Source: Melioribacter roseus P3M-2 (GTDB lineage: Bacteria; Bacteroidota; Ignavibacteria; Ignavibacteriales; Melioribacteraceae). From it: a stretch of 64,000 nt of DNA. Of the stretch, positions 8,684 through 16,384 are shown piece by piece (position 1 is the stretch's first letter; every line of letters begins with the position of its first letter). The stretch lies in the NCBI RefSeq assembly GCF_000279145.1, contig NC_018178.1, positions 62,001 through 126,000 of the forward strand, in the 5' to 3' direction. A model generated the notes under the pieces. That model was not told the origin of the DNA, did not search any database, and saw nothing but the letters and a program-made list of their open reading frames with translations. Made by a program: the position numbers and the translations under genes.

Positions 8684-11073
8684 CTGCCTCTTAATTTGGC
8701 ATTAAATTTTTCTTCGACTGCTTTTATGGCTCGTCGAAACTCTTTGTCTACTTCTTCTTCGGTCAATGTCCTGCTTTTATCGTAATATTCGAGTCTGAAA
8801 GCAAGACTCTTTTTGTCCATACCTAAACTTTCACTTTGAAAAATATCAAATAACTTAATATGATGCAACAAGTTACTGCTTGCATTCCTTATAACTTTAA
8901 TTACTTCGCCCGCTTCAATTTCTTTGTCGAGAACGAATGCAAAATCTCTGTATACTTTTGGGAACTTGAGCAATTCCTTAAATTCCGGCGCTCCGCGTTG
9001 AATCGACTTAATTTTGTCGAGGTAGAAAACCGAAGCATACACATCCTGCTCAATTTCGAAAGGTTTCAATAGATCGTCTTTCAATTTACCGCCCAGGGCA
9101 ATCACTTGGCCGTCAAGAAGGATTTCCATTCCATATTCGAATTTATCCGAATCGAGGCGTTTGACGTCAAATTCGGCGCCCGGTAGAAATTTATTCAGAA
9201 ATGCGGCAGTAAAACCTTTGAGGTCGTAGAAATCGAATTTTCTCTCTTTTTCGTACCACTCGTCTTCTATAGCGTTTCCCGTCAGTCCGAGGATCAAATG
9301 CTCGCTCTCCCGGAAATCCTCGAAAGAGTTAATTACATCGTTGATTTTTTCGAACACTTTCCCGATTTCAAAAAGTTGCAGATTTTTTTCGTTAACTTTG
9401 ATGTTATTCGAAATTGCCTGCAGCATGCCGGGAATCAACGAAGGTCTCAAATGAGACATCTCGGCGCTCTGAGGATTCAACACGCCGAGCGGATTGCCGT
9501 ATTCTTTTGCTAGTTCCTCCCTGAGGAGGGAATTTGTCAGTATTTCATAGAAACCGAGGGCATTTAAAAGATTCCGAACCGTGTCGTTGCTTTCGGACTG
9601 ATCTACTTTTTCTTCGAGCGTAACGGATATTTTTTCGACTTCGGGTATTTTATCGTAACCGTAAATTCTGGCTACTTCTTCGATCAAATCGATTTCCCTT
9701 TCGATGTCGTGTCTGTATGAGGGAACTTCAAGCTTCAGAGATTCAGCCGATTCGCTCAATCCGAAACCGAGGTTTATAAATATTTTTTTGACCGTTTCTT
9801 TATCGACGTCGTAACCGAGTATTCTTTTTATCCTTTCGTACCGTAATTCCACGTTTTTAGTCGGGAAAGGTTTTGGATAGGCGTCGATTTCGGATTTGCA
9901 GGCATTACCTCCCGCCGTCATTGCAATCAACTGAGCCGCGCGCCTTGCAGCCCAAACGGCGATGTTATAGTCGGCTCCGCGTTCAAAGCGATACGAAGCG
10001 TCTGTTTGGAGTCCGAGTCTTTTTGCCGTTTTTCTTACAGAAGAAGGATTAAAGAAAGCGCTTTCGATCAAAATATTTTTCGTTTCCGGAGTCACTTCGG
10101 AATTTTCGCCGCCCATAACGCCGGCAATTGCAACGGGTCTTTCCGCATCGCAAATCATCAAATCCGCTTCCGAAAGTATTCTCTCTTTAGAATCGAGCGT
10201 TACAAATTTTTCGCCTTCGTGAGCTTTTTTAACCACAATTTTTTTACCTGCCAATTTATCGAGATCGAACGCATGGAGCGGCTGCCCTACTTCGTACAAA
10301 ACAAAATTCGTTACGTCCACTACGTTATTGATCGGACGCAGACCGATACTTTCGATTCTTTTTTTCAACCAATCCGGCGATTCTTTTACTTCAACATTCA
10401 AAACAACTTTGGCAACGTAGCGCGGGCAATTTTCAGGATCAATAATTTCCACAGAAGCATATTTAGCGGACTCTTCGCCGGTTTCATCCAATTTGATTTC
10501 GGGTAATTTTAATTTCTTGTCGAAGAGAGCCGCTAAATCCCTGGCAATTCCGATATGACTAAGGGCGTCTGCTCTGTTGGGAGTAATTGCAATATCTAAA
10601 ACAACATCGTCCAGATTCATAACTTTCGAAAACGGCGTACCCGGTTCGAGGGAGGAATCGAGCGCCATTATGCCTTCGTGATTGTCGCTAATTTCGAGCT
10701 CTTTTTCAGAACAGATCATTCCCTCGGAAACTTCGCCGCGCAATTTCACTTTCTCGATCTTCAATCCGTTTGAAGGGATGACTGCGCCGATTTTTGCCAA
10801 CGGCACTTTTTGTCCTTCGGCAACGTTGGGAGCTCCGCAAACTACGCTGTAATCGCGGCTGCCGTCGTTTACTATACAAAGAGATAGCTTGTCGGCATTC
10901 GGATGTTTTTTCTTCTCCTTAACATAACCGACGACAATATTTTCATAAATTTTAGCCTGATCGATTACCTCTTCTATTTCCAGTCCTGCAAAAGTAAGTT
11001 TATCGACAATCTGTTCAACTGTAATGTCTTCGAGATCAATATAAACTTTAAGCCAGTTTAGAGAAACTTTCAT
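8680..11073 (-). CDS. pheT: Phenylalanine--tRNA ligase beta subunit
   Basis: Beta subunit of the alpha2-beta2 phenylalanyl-tRNA synthetase; carries tRNA binding and editing. Full length (797 aa). Layout by sequence: EMAP/tRNA-binding domain about residues 40-150, B3/B4 editing domain about 210-380, B5 domain about 400-470, and a C-terminal FDX-ACB anticodon-binding domain from about 705. Signatures include APNVAEGQKVPLA, ITPNRADALSHIGIARDLAA and FPKVYRDFAFVLD. It starts 13 bases after pheS with an AGGGTGA ribosome-binding site. Confidence 0.97.
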   Translation of the reverse strand: MKVSLNWLKVYIDLEDITVEQIVDKLTFAGLEIEEVIDQAKIYENIVVGYVKEKKKHPNADKLSLCIVNDGSRDYSVVCGAPNVAEGQKVPLAKIGAVIPSNGLKIEKVKLRGEVSEGMICSEKELEISDNHEGIMALDSSLEPGTPFSKVMNLDDVVLDIAITPNRADALSHIGIARDLAALFDKKLKLPEIKLDETGEESAKYASVEIIDPENCPRYVAKVVLNVEVKESPDWLKKRIESIGLRPINNVVDVTNFVLYEVGQPLHAFDLDKLAGKKIVVKKAHEGEKFVTLDSKERILSEADLMICDAERPVAIAGVMGGENSEVTPETKNILIESAFFNPSSVRKTAKRLGLQTDASYRFERGADYNIAVWAARRAAQLIAMTAGGNACKSEIDAYPKPFPTKNVELRYERIKRILGYDVDKETVKKIFINLGFGLSESAESLKLEVPSYRHDIEREIDLIEEVARIYGYDKIPEVEKISVTLEEKVDQSESNDTVRNLLNALGFYEILTNSLLREELAKEYGNPLGVLNPQSAEMSHLRPSLIPGMLQAISNNIKVNEKNLQLFEIGKVFEKINDVINSFEDFRESEHLILGLTGNAIEDEWYEKERKFDFYDLKGFTAAFLNKFLPGAEFDVKRLDSDKFEYGMEILLDGQVIALGGKLKDDLLKPFEIEQDVYASVFYLDKIKSIQRGAPEFKELLKFPKVYRDFAFVLDKEIEAGEVIKVIRNASSNLLHHIKLFDIFQSESLGMDKKSLAFRLEYYDKSRTLTEEEVDKEFRRAIKAVEEKFNAKLRGS

Positions 11074-11086
11074 TTAATCACCCTGA

Positions 11087-12076
11087 TTAGAATTGATTTA
11101 AAAAGCGTAAATCGCTGTCGAATAAAATTCTAATATCGTCGATGCCGTATTTTCTCATGGCGGTTCTTTCGATCCCCATGCCGAAAGCATAGCCGACGTA
11201 TTCTTCAGGATCGATGCCTACATTTTTCAAAACATTCGGGTCGACCATTCCGCAGCCGAGAACTTCGAGCCATCTGCCTTCTTTTCCTTTCGGCTGCCAC
11301 CAAACATCCATTTCCGCGCTCGGTTCCGTAAACGGGAAGAAGCTGGTTCTGAATCTGTATTTAACGTCGTGTCCGAAATACTGTTTAATGAACGAAACGA
11401 GGGTGCCTTTCAATTCGGCAAACGTAACGTCTTTATCGACATAGAGACCTTCGACCTGATGAAACAGACAATAGCTTTTGGCGCTTATCGCCTCGTTTCG
11501 GAATACTTTACCCGGCATAATCGCCCTAATCGGCGGTTTCTTTTGACTCATCAATCGGATTTGAACAGGGGATGTATGAGTTCTCAAGAGAAATTTATCG
11601 TTGATAAAAAACGTGTCCTGCATATCGCGCGCTGGATGGTCTTCGGGAAAATTGAGCGCTTCGAAATTATTGTAGTCCGATTCGACTTCGGGTCCTTCGT
11701 AGACAGAAAAACCGAGCCCTTTAAAAATCGATTTGATCTCGTCGAGAGTTTGGGTAATCAAATGCTTGCTGCCGATTTGTCTTACCCTGCCGGGCAGCGT
11801 AATATCGACGAAACTTTCGGATTTCTTTTTTTGAGCTTCGAGTTTTTCTTTCAGTTCTTCGAAAACGGACTGCGAATAGATTTTAAATTCGTTGAGAATT
11901 TTTCCGACTTTTCTTTTTTCATCCGTCGAAAGTTTTTTGAATTCCTCGAAGAAATTCTGGATAATGCCTTTGCGGCTGAGAAATTTAAGGCGCAGTTCTT
12001 CGAGGGATTTGAGGTCGTGGACATTTGAGACGTGCGAGTCGAATTCTTTTCTGGCTTCAGTAATTTTGTCGATCAT
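11087..12076 (-). CDS. pheS: Phenylalanine--tRNA ligase alpha subunit
   Basis: Catalytic alpha subunit charging tRNA-Phe. 329 residues: an N-terminal tRNA-binding coiled coil (about 1-90) and a class II synthetase core with YEGPEVESDYNNFEALNFPEDHPARD, LLRTHTSPVQIR, motif 2-like PGKVFRNEAI, and motif 3-like GFGMGIER (here AFGMGIERTAM). It forms a two-gene unit with pheT. The start lies only about 18 bases after a strong terminator hairpin that closes the rplT gene, so its transcription depends on read-through or on a promoter inside that stretch. Confidence 0.97.
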   Translation of the reverse strand: MIDKITEARKEFDSHVSNVHDLKSLEELRLKFLSRKGIIQNFFEEFKKLSTDEKRKVGKILNEFKIYSQSVFEELKEKLEAQKKKSESFVDITLPGRVRQIGSKHLITQTLDEIKSIFKGLGFSVYEGPEVESDYNNFEALNFPEDHPARDMQDTFFINDKFLLRTHTSPVQIRLMSQKKPPIRAIMPGKVFRNEAISAKSYCLFHQVEGLYVDKDVTFAELKGTLVSFIKQYFGHDVKYRFRTSFFPFTEPSAEMDVWWQPKGKEGRWLEVLGCGMVDPNVLKNVGIDPEEYVGYAFGMGIERTAMRKYGIDDIRILFDSDLRFLNQF

Positions 12077-12094
12077 AGCCTTACCTGAGAATTT

Positions 12095-12140
12095 AAAAAA
12101 ATTCCCTTCCGTACAGTCAATGCCCCGATACGGAAGGGAT
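12095..12140 (-). terminator. Intrinsic terminator or attenuator between rplT and pheS
   Basis: Minus-strand inverted repeat TCCCTTCCGTA ... TACGGAAGGGA (11-12 bp stem, 15-base loop) followed directly by seven T residues: a textbook intrinsic terminator. It begins seven bases after the rplT stop and ends about 18 bases before the pheS start. Confidence 0.88.
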
Positions 12141-12147
12141 GGTAAAA

Positions 12148-12495
12148 TTAATTAATCGCGAATTTAACTATTTCCGAAAAAGCCTGCGGATTTTCCACAG
12201 CCAGATTAGCTAATACTTTGCGATTGATAAGAATTCCTTTTTTGTTCAAAGCATCTATAAGTCGCGAATAAGTAGTACCGTTTTGACGAGCAGCGGCATT
12301 AATACGAACTATCCAGAGCGAACGGAATTCTCTCTTTTTGGCTTTACGATCTCTGTAAGCGTACTGCAGACCTTTTTCTACATGGTGCTTGGCGACAGTA
12401 TAAACTTTACTGCGCGCGCCCCAGTAACCTTTGGCCAACTTAAGAATCTTCTTACGTCTTTGTTTCGACGCAACGTGATTTACTGAGCGTGGCAT
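12148..12495 (-). CDS. rplT: 50S ribosomal protein L20
   Basis: Ribosomal large-subunit assembly protein binding 23S rRNA; in other bacteria it also represses its own operon. 115 residues, basic, with the family's N-terminal [19 protein letters not shown] and central [18 protein letters not shown]. It is the last gene of the conserved thrS-infC-rpmI-rplT block and is followed by a strong terminator. Confidence 0.98.
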   Translation of the reverse strand: MPRSVNHVASKQRRKKILKLAKGYWGARSKVYTVAKHHVEKGLQYAYRDRKAKKREFRSLWIVRINAAARQNGTTYSRLIDALNKKGILINRKVLANLAVENPQAFSEIVKFAIN

Positions 12496-12508
12496 TTCTT
12501 TTCCTCTC

Positions 12509-12703
12509 CTATTGTTGTATCAAAACTTTAATTCGTTTTGAATCGGCTTTCGAAACCAAAGTCGATTTACGCAAATTTCTTTTTCTTTTTCTCGACTTTG
12601 AAGTCAGAATGTGAGACTTATAAGCTTTGTTGCGTTTGATTTTACCGCTTCCTGTAACTCTGAAAGTTTTAGCGGCGCCTCGATTACTTTTCATTTTTGG
12701 CAT
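12509..12703 (-). CDS. rpmI: 50S ribosomal protein L35
   Basis: Small basic ribosomal protein of 64 residues, with the family pattern [21 protein letters not shown] and the C-terminal [10 protein letters not shown]. It lies 13 bases upstream of rplT and nine bases downstream of infC on the minus strand, the standard infC-rpmI-rplT arrangement. Confidence 0.97.
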   Translation of the reverse strand: MPKMKSNRGAAKTFRVTGSGKIKRNKAYKSHILTSKSRKRKRNLRKSTLVSKADSKRIKVLIQQ

Positions 12704-12712
12704 CTTGTCACC

Positions 12713-13243
12713 TTATCTATTTTTTCTTTTCCCTTTTTGCGGTGCTAATATGGCATGCATCGCTCTGCCTTCAAACTTGGGTTCCTGCTCTACTTTTGCC
12801 ACGTCGGACAATTTATCGAGAAATTTTCTGAGCAGTTCTTCGCCAATTTCGGTATATGCTAATTCTCTGCCTTTAAAAATTACGGAAACTTTTACTTTGT
12901 TGCCGTCTTCAATAAATTTTGCAGCGTGCCGGGCCTTAAATTCAAAATCGTGCGTATCGGTATTCGGGTGTAAACGAATTTCCTTTAATACGGTAACCTG
13001 TTGTTTTTTCTTTTGCATTTTTTCGCGTTTTTGCTGCTCGTAGGCAAATTTACCGTAATCGATTATTTTGCACACCGGCGGTTTTGCCTGCGGCGCTATT
13101 TCGACCAAATCCATTCCAGCTTCACGAGCTCTGTTTAATGCTTCTTTGACGGAAACAATTCCGACCTGTTCACCTTTTTCATCGATTAAACGAATTTCGG
13201 GCGCTCTGATTTCTTCATTCACCCGGTGTTTTACTTGTGCGAT
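12713..13243 (-). CDS. infC: Translation initiation factor IF-3, probable ATC start
   Basis: Controls start-codon fidelity and keeps 30S subunits dissociated. N-terminal domain (about 1-80, NEEIRAPEIRLIDEKGEQVG) and C-terminal domain (FKARHAAKFIEDGNKVKVSVIFKGREL). I start at ATC (13243-13241, 176 aa): an AGAGG ribosome-binding site lies six bases upstream, an in-frame TAG sits two codons upstream, and the added residues IAQVKHR fit the HRVNEEIR pattern of IF-3. The only alternative, GTG at 13222 (169 aa), lacks a ribosome-binding site. Non-canonical ATT/ATC starts underlie infC autoregulation in other bacteria. It starts 12 bases after the thrS stop. Confidence 0.93.
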   Translation of the reverse strand: MAQVKHRVNEEIRAPEIRLIDEKGEQVGIVSVKEALNRAREAGMDLVEIAPQAKPPVCKIIDYGKFAYEQQKREKMQKKKQQVTVLKEIRLHPNTDTHDFEFKARHAAKFIEDGNKVKVSVIFKGRELAYTEIGEELLRKFLDKLSDVAKVEQEPKFEGRAMHAILAPQKGKRKNR

Positions 13244-13254
13244 ATACTACCTCT

Positions 13255-15192
13255 TTAATTGTGATTAATTCTGTTTACTATTTCGTTTTGTAATTGCTCG
13301 ATAAATTCTTCAATTGATTGAGAACCCTGGTCGCCGATTTTATGACGTCTTACGGAAATCGAACCGCTTTCTTTTTCTTTTTCTCCTACGATAACCATAT
13401 AAGGAACTTTATTGGTTTCCCAATCGCGTATTTTATAACCGATTTTTTCGTTTCTTTCGTCGAGATGCGATATGATACCGGCATCCAGTAATTTTTTATG
13501 CACTTCGGCGGCATAGTCGAGATAATTCTGCGAAACCGGAATGATTGCAACCTGAACCGGCGCAAGCCATGTTGGGAATGCGCCCGCATAATGCTCTATC
13601 AGAATTCCCATGAATCTTTCGATAGAACCGAGCAGCGCTCTGTGAACCATAAAAGGTCTGTGTTCTTTTCCGTCTTCGCCGATATAACTCATTTCAAAAC
13701 GTTCCGGCAAATTAAAATCGAACTGGACAGTACTCAATTGCCATTCGCGATTCAGAGCGTCTTTAATTTTAATGTCGATTTTCGGACCGTAAAAAGCTCC
13801 GCCGCCTTCGTCTACTTCGTAATCGAGACTTTCTTTTTCGAGAGCATGTTTAAGCGAATTGGAAGCCTTTTCCCAGATTGTATCGTCCCCGATAGCGTCT
13901 TCCGGTTTTGTAGAAACATAAAATTTGAGGTCTTCGAATCCGAACGATCGGAGCATGTAAATCGAGAATCTAACTACTTCAATAATTTCGTCTTCTATCT
14001 GTTCCTGAGTGCAGAAGATATGCGCGTCGTCCTGAGTAAATCCGCGCACTCTCAATAATCCGTGCAATACGCCGCTTTTTTCGTATCGATAAACCGTACC
14101 GAGTTCCGCCCATCTGAGCGGCAAATCTCTGTAGGAACGGAGTTTCGATTTATAAATCATTATATGAAACGGGCAGTTCATCGGTTTAACATAATAATCC
14201 TGCTCGTCAATGCTCATTGGCGCATACATATTCTCTTTGTAGAAAGAAAGGTGACCGCTCGTTTCCCATAGCCAGCCCTTGCCCATGTGCGGCGTATACA
14301 ATAAATCGTATCCGTTTTTAATATGTTCGGCGCGCCAGAAAGTTTCGATTGTATTTCTTATTCGGGCGCCTTTCGGATGCCAATAAATTAATCCTGCGCC
14401 TGCTTCTTCGTGAATGCTGAACAAATCTAATTGCTTGCCCAGTTTTCTGTGGTCTCTCTTTCTGGCTTCTTCGAGCAAAGTAAGATGCTCTTCGAGCATT
14501 TTCTTTTTCGGAAAGGAAACGCCGTAAATTCTCTGAAGTTGTTTGTTGTTTTCGTCCCCTCGCCAATATGAGCCCGATACGTTAAGAAGCTTAATGTATT
14601 TAATTTTTCCGGTGCTCGGCAAATGCGGTCCCGTGCACAAGTCCACGAAATCGCCTTCTTCATAAATACTGATGATATCCTTCGAATCGTCGAGTTCGCT
14701 CAAAATTTCGAGTTTATAGTTGTCGCCTTTTTTCTTAAAGAATTCAACAGCTTCGTTTTTACTCAATTCAATTCTTTTAAACGGATTATCCTGTTTGGCG
14801 ATTTCGAGCATTTTGTTTTCGATTTTCTCGAGGTCCGAATCGCTCAACTTGGAATTGATATCGATATCGTAATAGAATCCGGTTTCTACAGCCGGACCGA
14901 CACCGAATTTAGCTTCCGGGAAAAGCGATTGAATGGCATGAGCCATCAAATGAGACGTTGAATGCCAATAAGTTTCTCTTCCTTCCGGGTCGTTGAAAGT
15001 AAGTATCTGAACTTCGGCGTCGTCGTTTATCCGAGTCGATAAATCTTTTACGTCTCCGTTAATTTTGGCAACGAGAGCCTCCTCGGTAAGCCGTTTGGAG
15101 ATACTCTCGGCTATCTGCATAACCGTAACGCCTTTCGGGAACTCTTTGACCGAGCCGTCGGGGAATTTAATATTTATTTTATCGTTATTCAT
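13255..15192 (-). CDS. thrS: Threonine--tRNA ligase
   Basis: Charges tRNA-Thr and edits mischarged Ser-tRNA. Start taken at the ATG at 15192 (645 aa), preceded by AGGA at a good distance; an in-frame TTG 15 bases upstream has no better site. Domains: TGS (about 1-65), second additional/editing domain (to about 230), class II catalytic core with MNCPFHIMIY (a zinc ligand Cys) and RGFTQDDAHIFC, and a C-terminal anticodon-binding domain from about 540. First gene of the thrS-infC-rpmI-rplT block; a tRNA-Val terminator lies just upstream. Confidence 0.97.
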   Translation of the reverse strand: MNNDKINIKFPDGSVKEFPKGVTVMQIAESISKRLTEEALVAKINGDVKDLSTRINDDAEVQILTFNDPEGRETYWHSTSHLMAHAIQSLFPEAKFGVGPAVETGFYYDIDINSKLSDSDLEKIENKMLEIAKQDNPFKRIELSKNEAVEFFKKKGDNYKLEILSELDDSKDIISIYEEGDFVDLCTGPHLPSTGKIKYIKLLNVSGSYWRGDENNKQLQRIYGVSFPKKKMLEEHLTLLEEARKRDHRKLGKQLDLFSIHEEAGAGLIYWHPKGARIRNTIETFWRAEHIKNGYDLLYTPHMGKGWLWETSGHLSFYKENMYAPMSIDEQDYYVKPMNCPFHIMIYKSKLRSYRDLPLRWAELGTVYRYEKSGVLHGLLRVRGFTQDDAHIFCTQEQIEDEIIEVVRFSIYMLRSFGFEDLKFYVSTKPEDAIGDDTIWEKASNSLKHALEKESLDYEVDEGGGAFYGPKIDIKIKDALNREWQLSTVQFDFNLPERFEMSYIGEDGKEHRPFMVHRALLGSIERFMGILIEHYAGAFPTWLAPVQVAIIPVSQNYLDYAAEVHKKLLDAGIISHLDERNEKIGYKIRDWETNKVPYMVIVGEKEKESGSISVRRHKIGDQGSQSIEEFIEQLQNEIVNRINHN

Positions 15193-15205
15193 AATTTTCC
15201 TGAAC

Positions 15206-15227
15206 AAAAAAAACGGAGCTAACTCCG
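15206..15227 (-). terminator. Intrinsic terminator of tRNA-Val
   Basis: Minus-strand CGGAG-TTAG-CTCCG stem-loop followed by eight T residues, starting nine bases after the tRNA-Val 3' end and ending 14 bases before the thrS ATG. Confidence 0.8.
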
Positions 15228-15235
15228 ATAGTTAG

Positions 15236-15309
15236 TGGGTTCTACAGGACTCGAACCTGTGACCTTCTGCACGTCAAGCAGACGCTCTAGCCAACTGAGC
15301 TAAGAACCC
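15236..15309 (-). tRNA. tRNA-Val (anticodon GAC)
   Basis: Complete 74-nt cloverleaf on the minus strand. Acceptor GGGTTCT pairs with AGAACCC, discriminator A; D-arm GCTC/GAGC; anticodon stem TCTGC/GCAGA around TTGACGT, anticodon GAC; T-arm CACAG-GTTCGAG-TCCTG region. No encoded CCA. This intact copy is the last (3'-most) member of a tandem array whose five upstream members are broken. Confidence 0.93.
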
Positions 15310-15989
15310 ATTTAATTTATTTAACTCATAAAACTATTTTCTTTTTTAATAATTAGTTAATTTATCTTGTCAATGTATAATATTATTTCGAACCTGTGAC
15401 CTACCCGCCAAGGCGGGTCGCTCTAGCCAACTGAGCTAAGAACCCATTTAATTTATTTAACTCATAAAACTATTTTCTTTTTTAATAATTAGTTAATTTA
15501 TCTTGTCAATGTATAATATTATTTCGAACCTGTGACCTACCCGCCAAGGCGGGTCGCTCTAGCCAACTGAGCTAAGAACCCATTTAATTTATTTAACTCA
15601 TAAAACTATTTTCTTTTTTAATAATCAGTTAATTTATCTTGTCAATGTATAATATTATTTCGAACCTGTGACCTACCCGCGAAGGCGGGTCGCTCTAGCC
15701 AACTGAGCTAAGAACCCATTTAATTTATTTAACTCATAAAACTATTTTCTTTTTTAATAATCAGTTAATTTATCTTGTCAATGTATAATATTGTTTCGAA
15801 CCTGTGACCTACCCGCCAAGGCGGGTCGCTCTAGCCAACTGAGCTAAGAACCCATTTAATTTATTTAACTCATAAAACTATTTTCTTTTTTAATAATCAG
15901 TTAATTTATCTTGTTAATATATAATATCGTTTCGAACCTGCGACCTACCCGCCAAGGCGGGTCGCTCTAGCCAACTGAGCTAAGAATTC
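15310..15989 (-). repeat. Five 136-bp tandem units carrying broken tRNA-Val copies with a swapped anticodon arm
   Basis: Exactly 136-bp period: the tRNA 5' end recurs at 15309, 15445, 15581, 15717, 15853 and 15989. Broken copies occupy about 15388-15445, 15524-15581, 15660-15717, 15796-15853 and 15932-15989. Each keeps the acceptor 5' strand, D-arm and T-arm 5' part through TTCGAA, but the 18-nt anticodon arm is replaced by a 17-nt GC hairpin (first one at 15403-15418, ACCCGCC-AA-GGCGGGT on the plus strand), and the acceptor 3' strand is absent. The AT-rich leader between copies includes a TTGACA and a TAGTTTTA box that could be promoter elements. Copies differ at single bases (for example ccgcgaagg in the third; the outermost copy reads aagaattc), so they have diverged naturally. 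This covers a 740-base stretch without protein genes. Confidence 0.92.
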
Positions 15990-16049
15990 AATTAACTTAT
16001 TTTCAATAAGTTATAATTAACTACAAAAACTTAGTTTTGAAAAAAGACG

Positions 16050-16135
16050 TACCGAGGGCCGGACTCGAACCGGCACGGGTGAAAACACCCACAGGATTTT
16101 AAGTCCTGTGCGTCTACCAATTCCGCCACCCCGGC
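16050..16135 (-). tRNA. tRNA-Leu (anticodon TAA)
   Basis: Complete 86-nt class II tRNA on the minus strand. Acceptor GCCGGGG pairs with CCTCGGT (two G-U pairs), discriminator A; D-arm with GGCGGAATTGGTAGACGC; anticodon stem CAGGA/TCCTG around CTTAAAA, anticodon TAA; long variable arm GGGTG/CACCC; T-arm GCCGG-TTCGAGT-CCGGC. No encoded CCA. Unlike its two neighbours it has no broken copies beside it. Confidence 0.95.
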
Positions 16136-16173
16136 AGACATTATGTCAATGAATAATAATCCAAAATGGAATA

Positions 16174-16205
16174 CAAATATAATCTTTTTTTTATCTTTTT
16201 TGCAA
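16174..16205 (-). promoter_or_regulatory. Bacteroidota-type promoter for tRNA-Leu
   Basis: Minus strand: TTG (complement of 16203-16205), 21-base spacer, then TATATTTG (complement of 16174-16181), matching the -33 TTG / -7 TAnnTTTG consensus of Bacteroidota. It lies about 38 bases upstream of the tRNA-Leu 5' end. Confidence 0.6.
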
Positions 16206-16262
16206 TATATGGACAAATAATAGAATTTTAAGGCGCAAATTTACTTATATTACCTAATCGTA

Positions 16263-16294
16263 TTTGCAAAGAAACCGCTAAAACATTATTTTTG
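16263..16294 (+). promoter_or_regulatory. Bacteroidota-type promoter for tRNA-Met/Ile2
   Basis: TTTG at 16263-16266, a 20-base spacer, and TATTTTTG at 16287-16294, matching the Bacteroidota -33/-7 consensus. The -7 box ends 16 bases before the tRNA at 16311, consistent with a short leader. Confidence 0.65.
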
Positions 16295-16310
16295 TACCGC
16301 TTAAAATAAT

Positions 16311-16384
16311 GGGCCCATAGCTCAGTTGGTTAGAGCAGCTGACTCATAATCAGCGGGTCGGAGGTTCAAGTCCTTCTGGGCCCA
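16311..16384 (+). tRNA. tRNA with CAT anticodon (elongator Met, or Ile2)
   Basis: Complete 74-nt cloverleaf: acceptor GGGCCCA pairs with TGGGCCC, discriminator A; D-arm GCTC/GAGC; anticodon stem GCTGA/TCAGC around CTCATAA, anticodon CAT; T-arm GGAGG-TTCAAGT-CCTTC with one G-U pair. No encoded CCA. Elongator Met is the first choice; a lysidine-modified Ile2 cannot be excluded from the sequence alone. A strong terminator follows 17 bases later, and then an array of 3'-half copies. Confidence 0.92.

Noticed and set aside
13255-15192. T-box or other tRNA-sensing riboswitch ahead of thrS or pheST
   Set aside because: The space upstream of thrS is filled by the tRNA-Val terminator and that of pheS by a simple terminator; no T-box sequence seen.
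16031-16216. 61-codon reading frame on the minus strand
   Set aside because: It is read straight through tRNA-Leu and its promoter; no ribosome-binding site.
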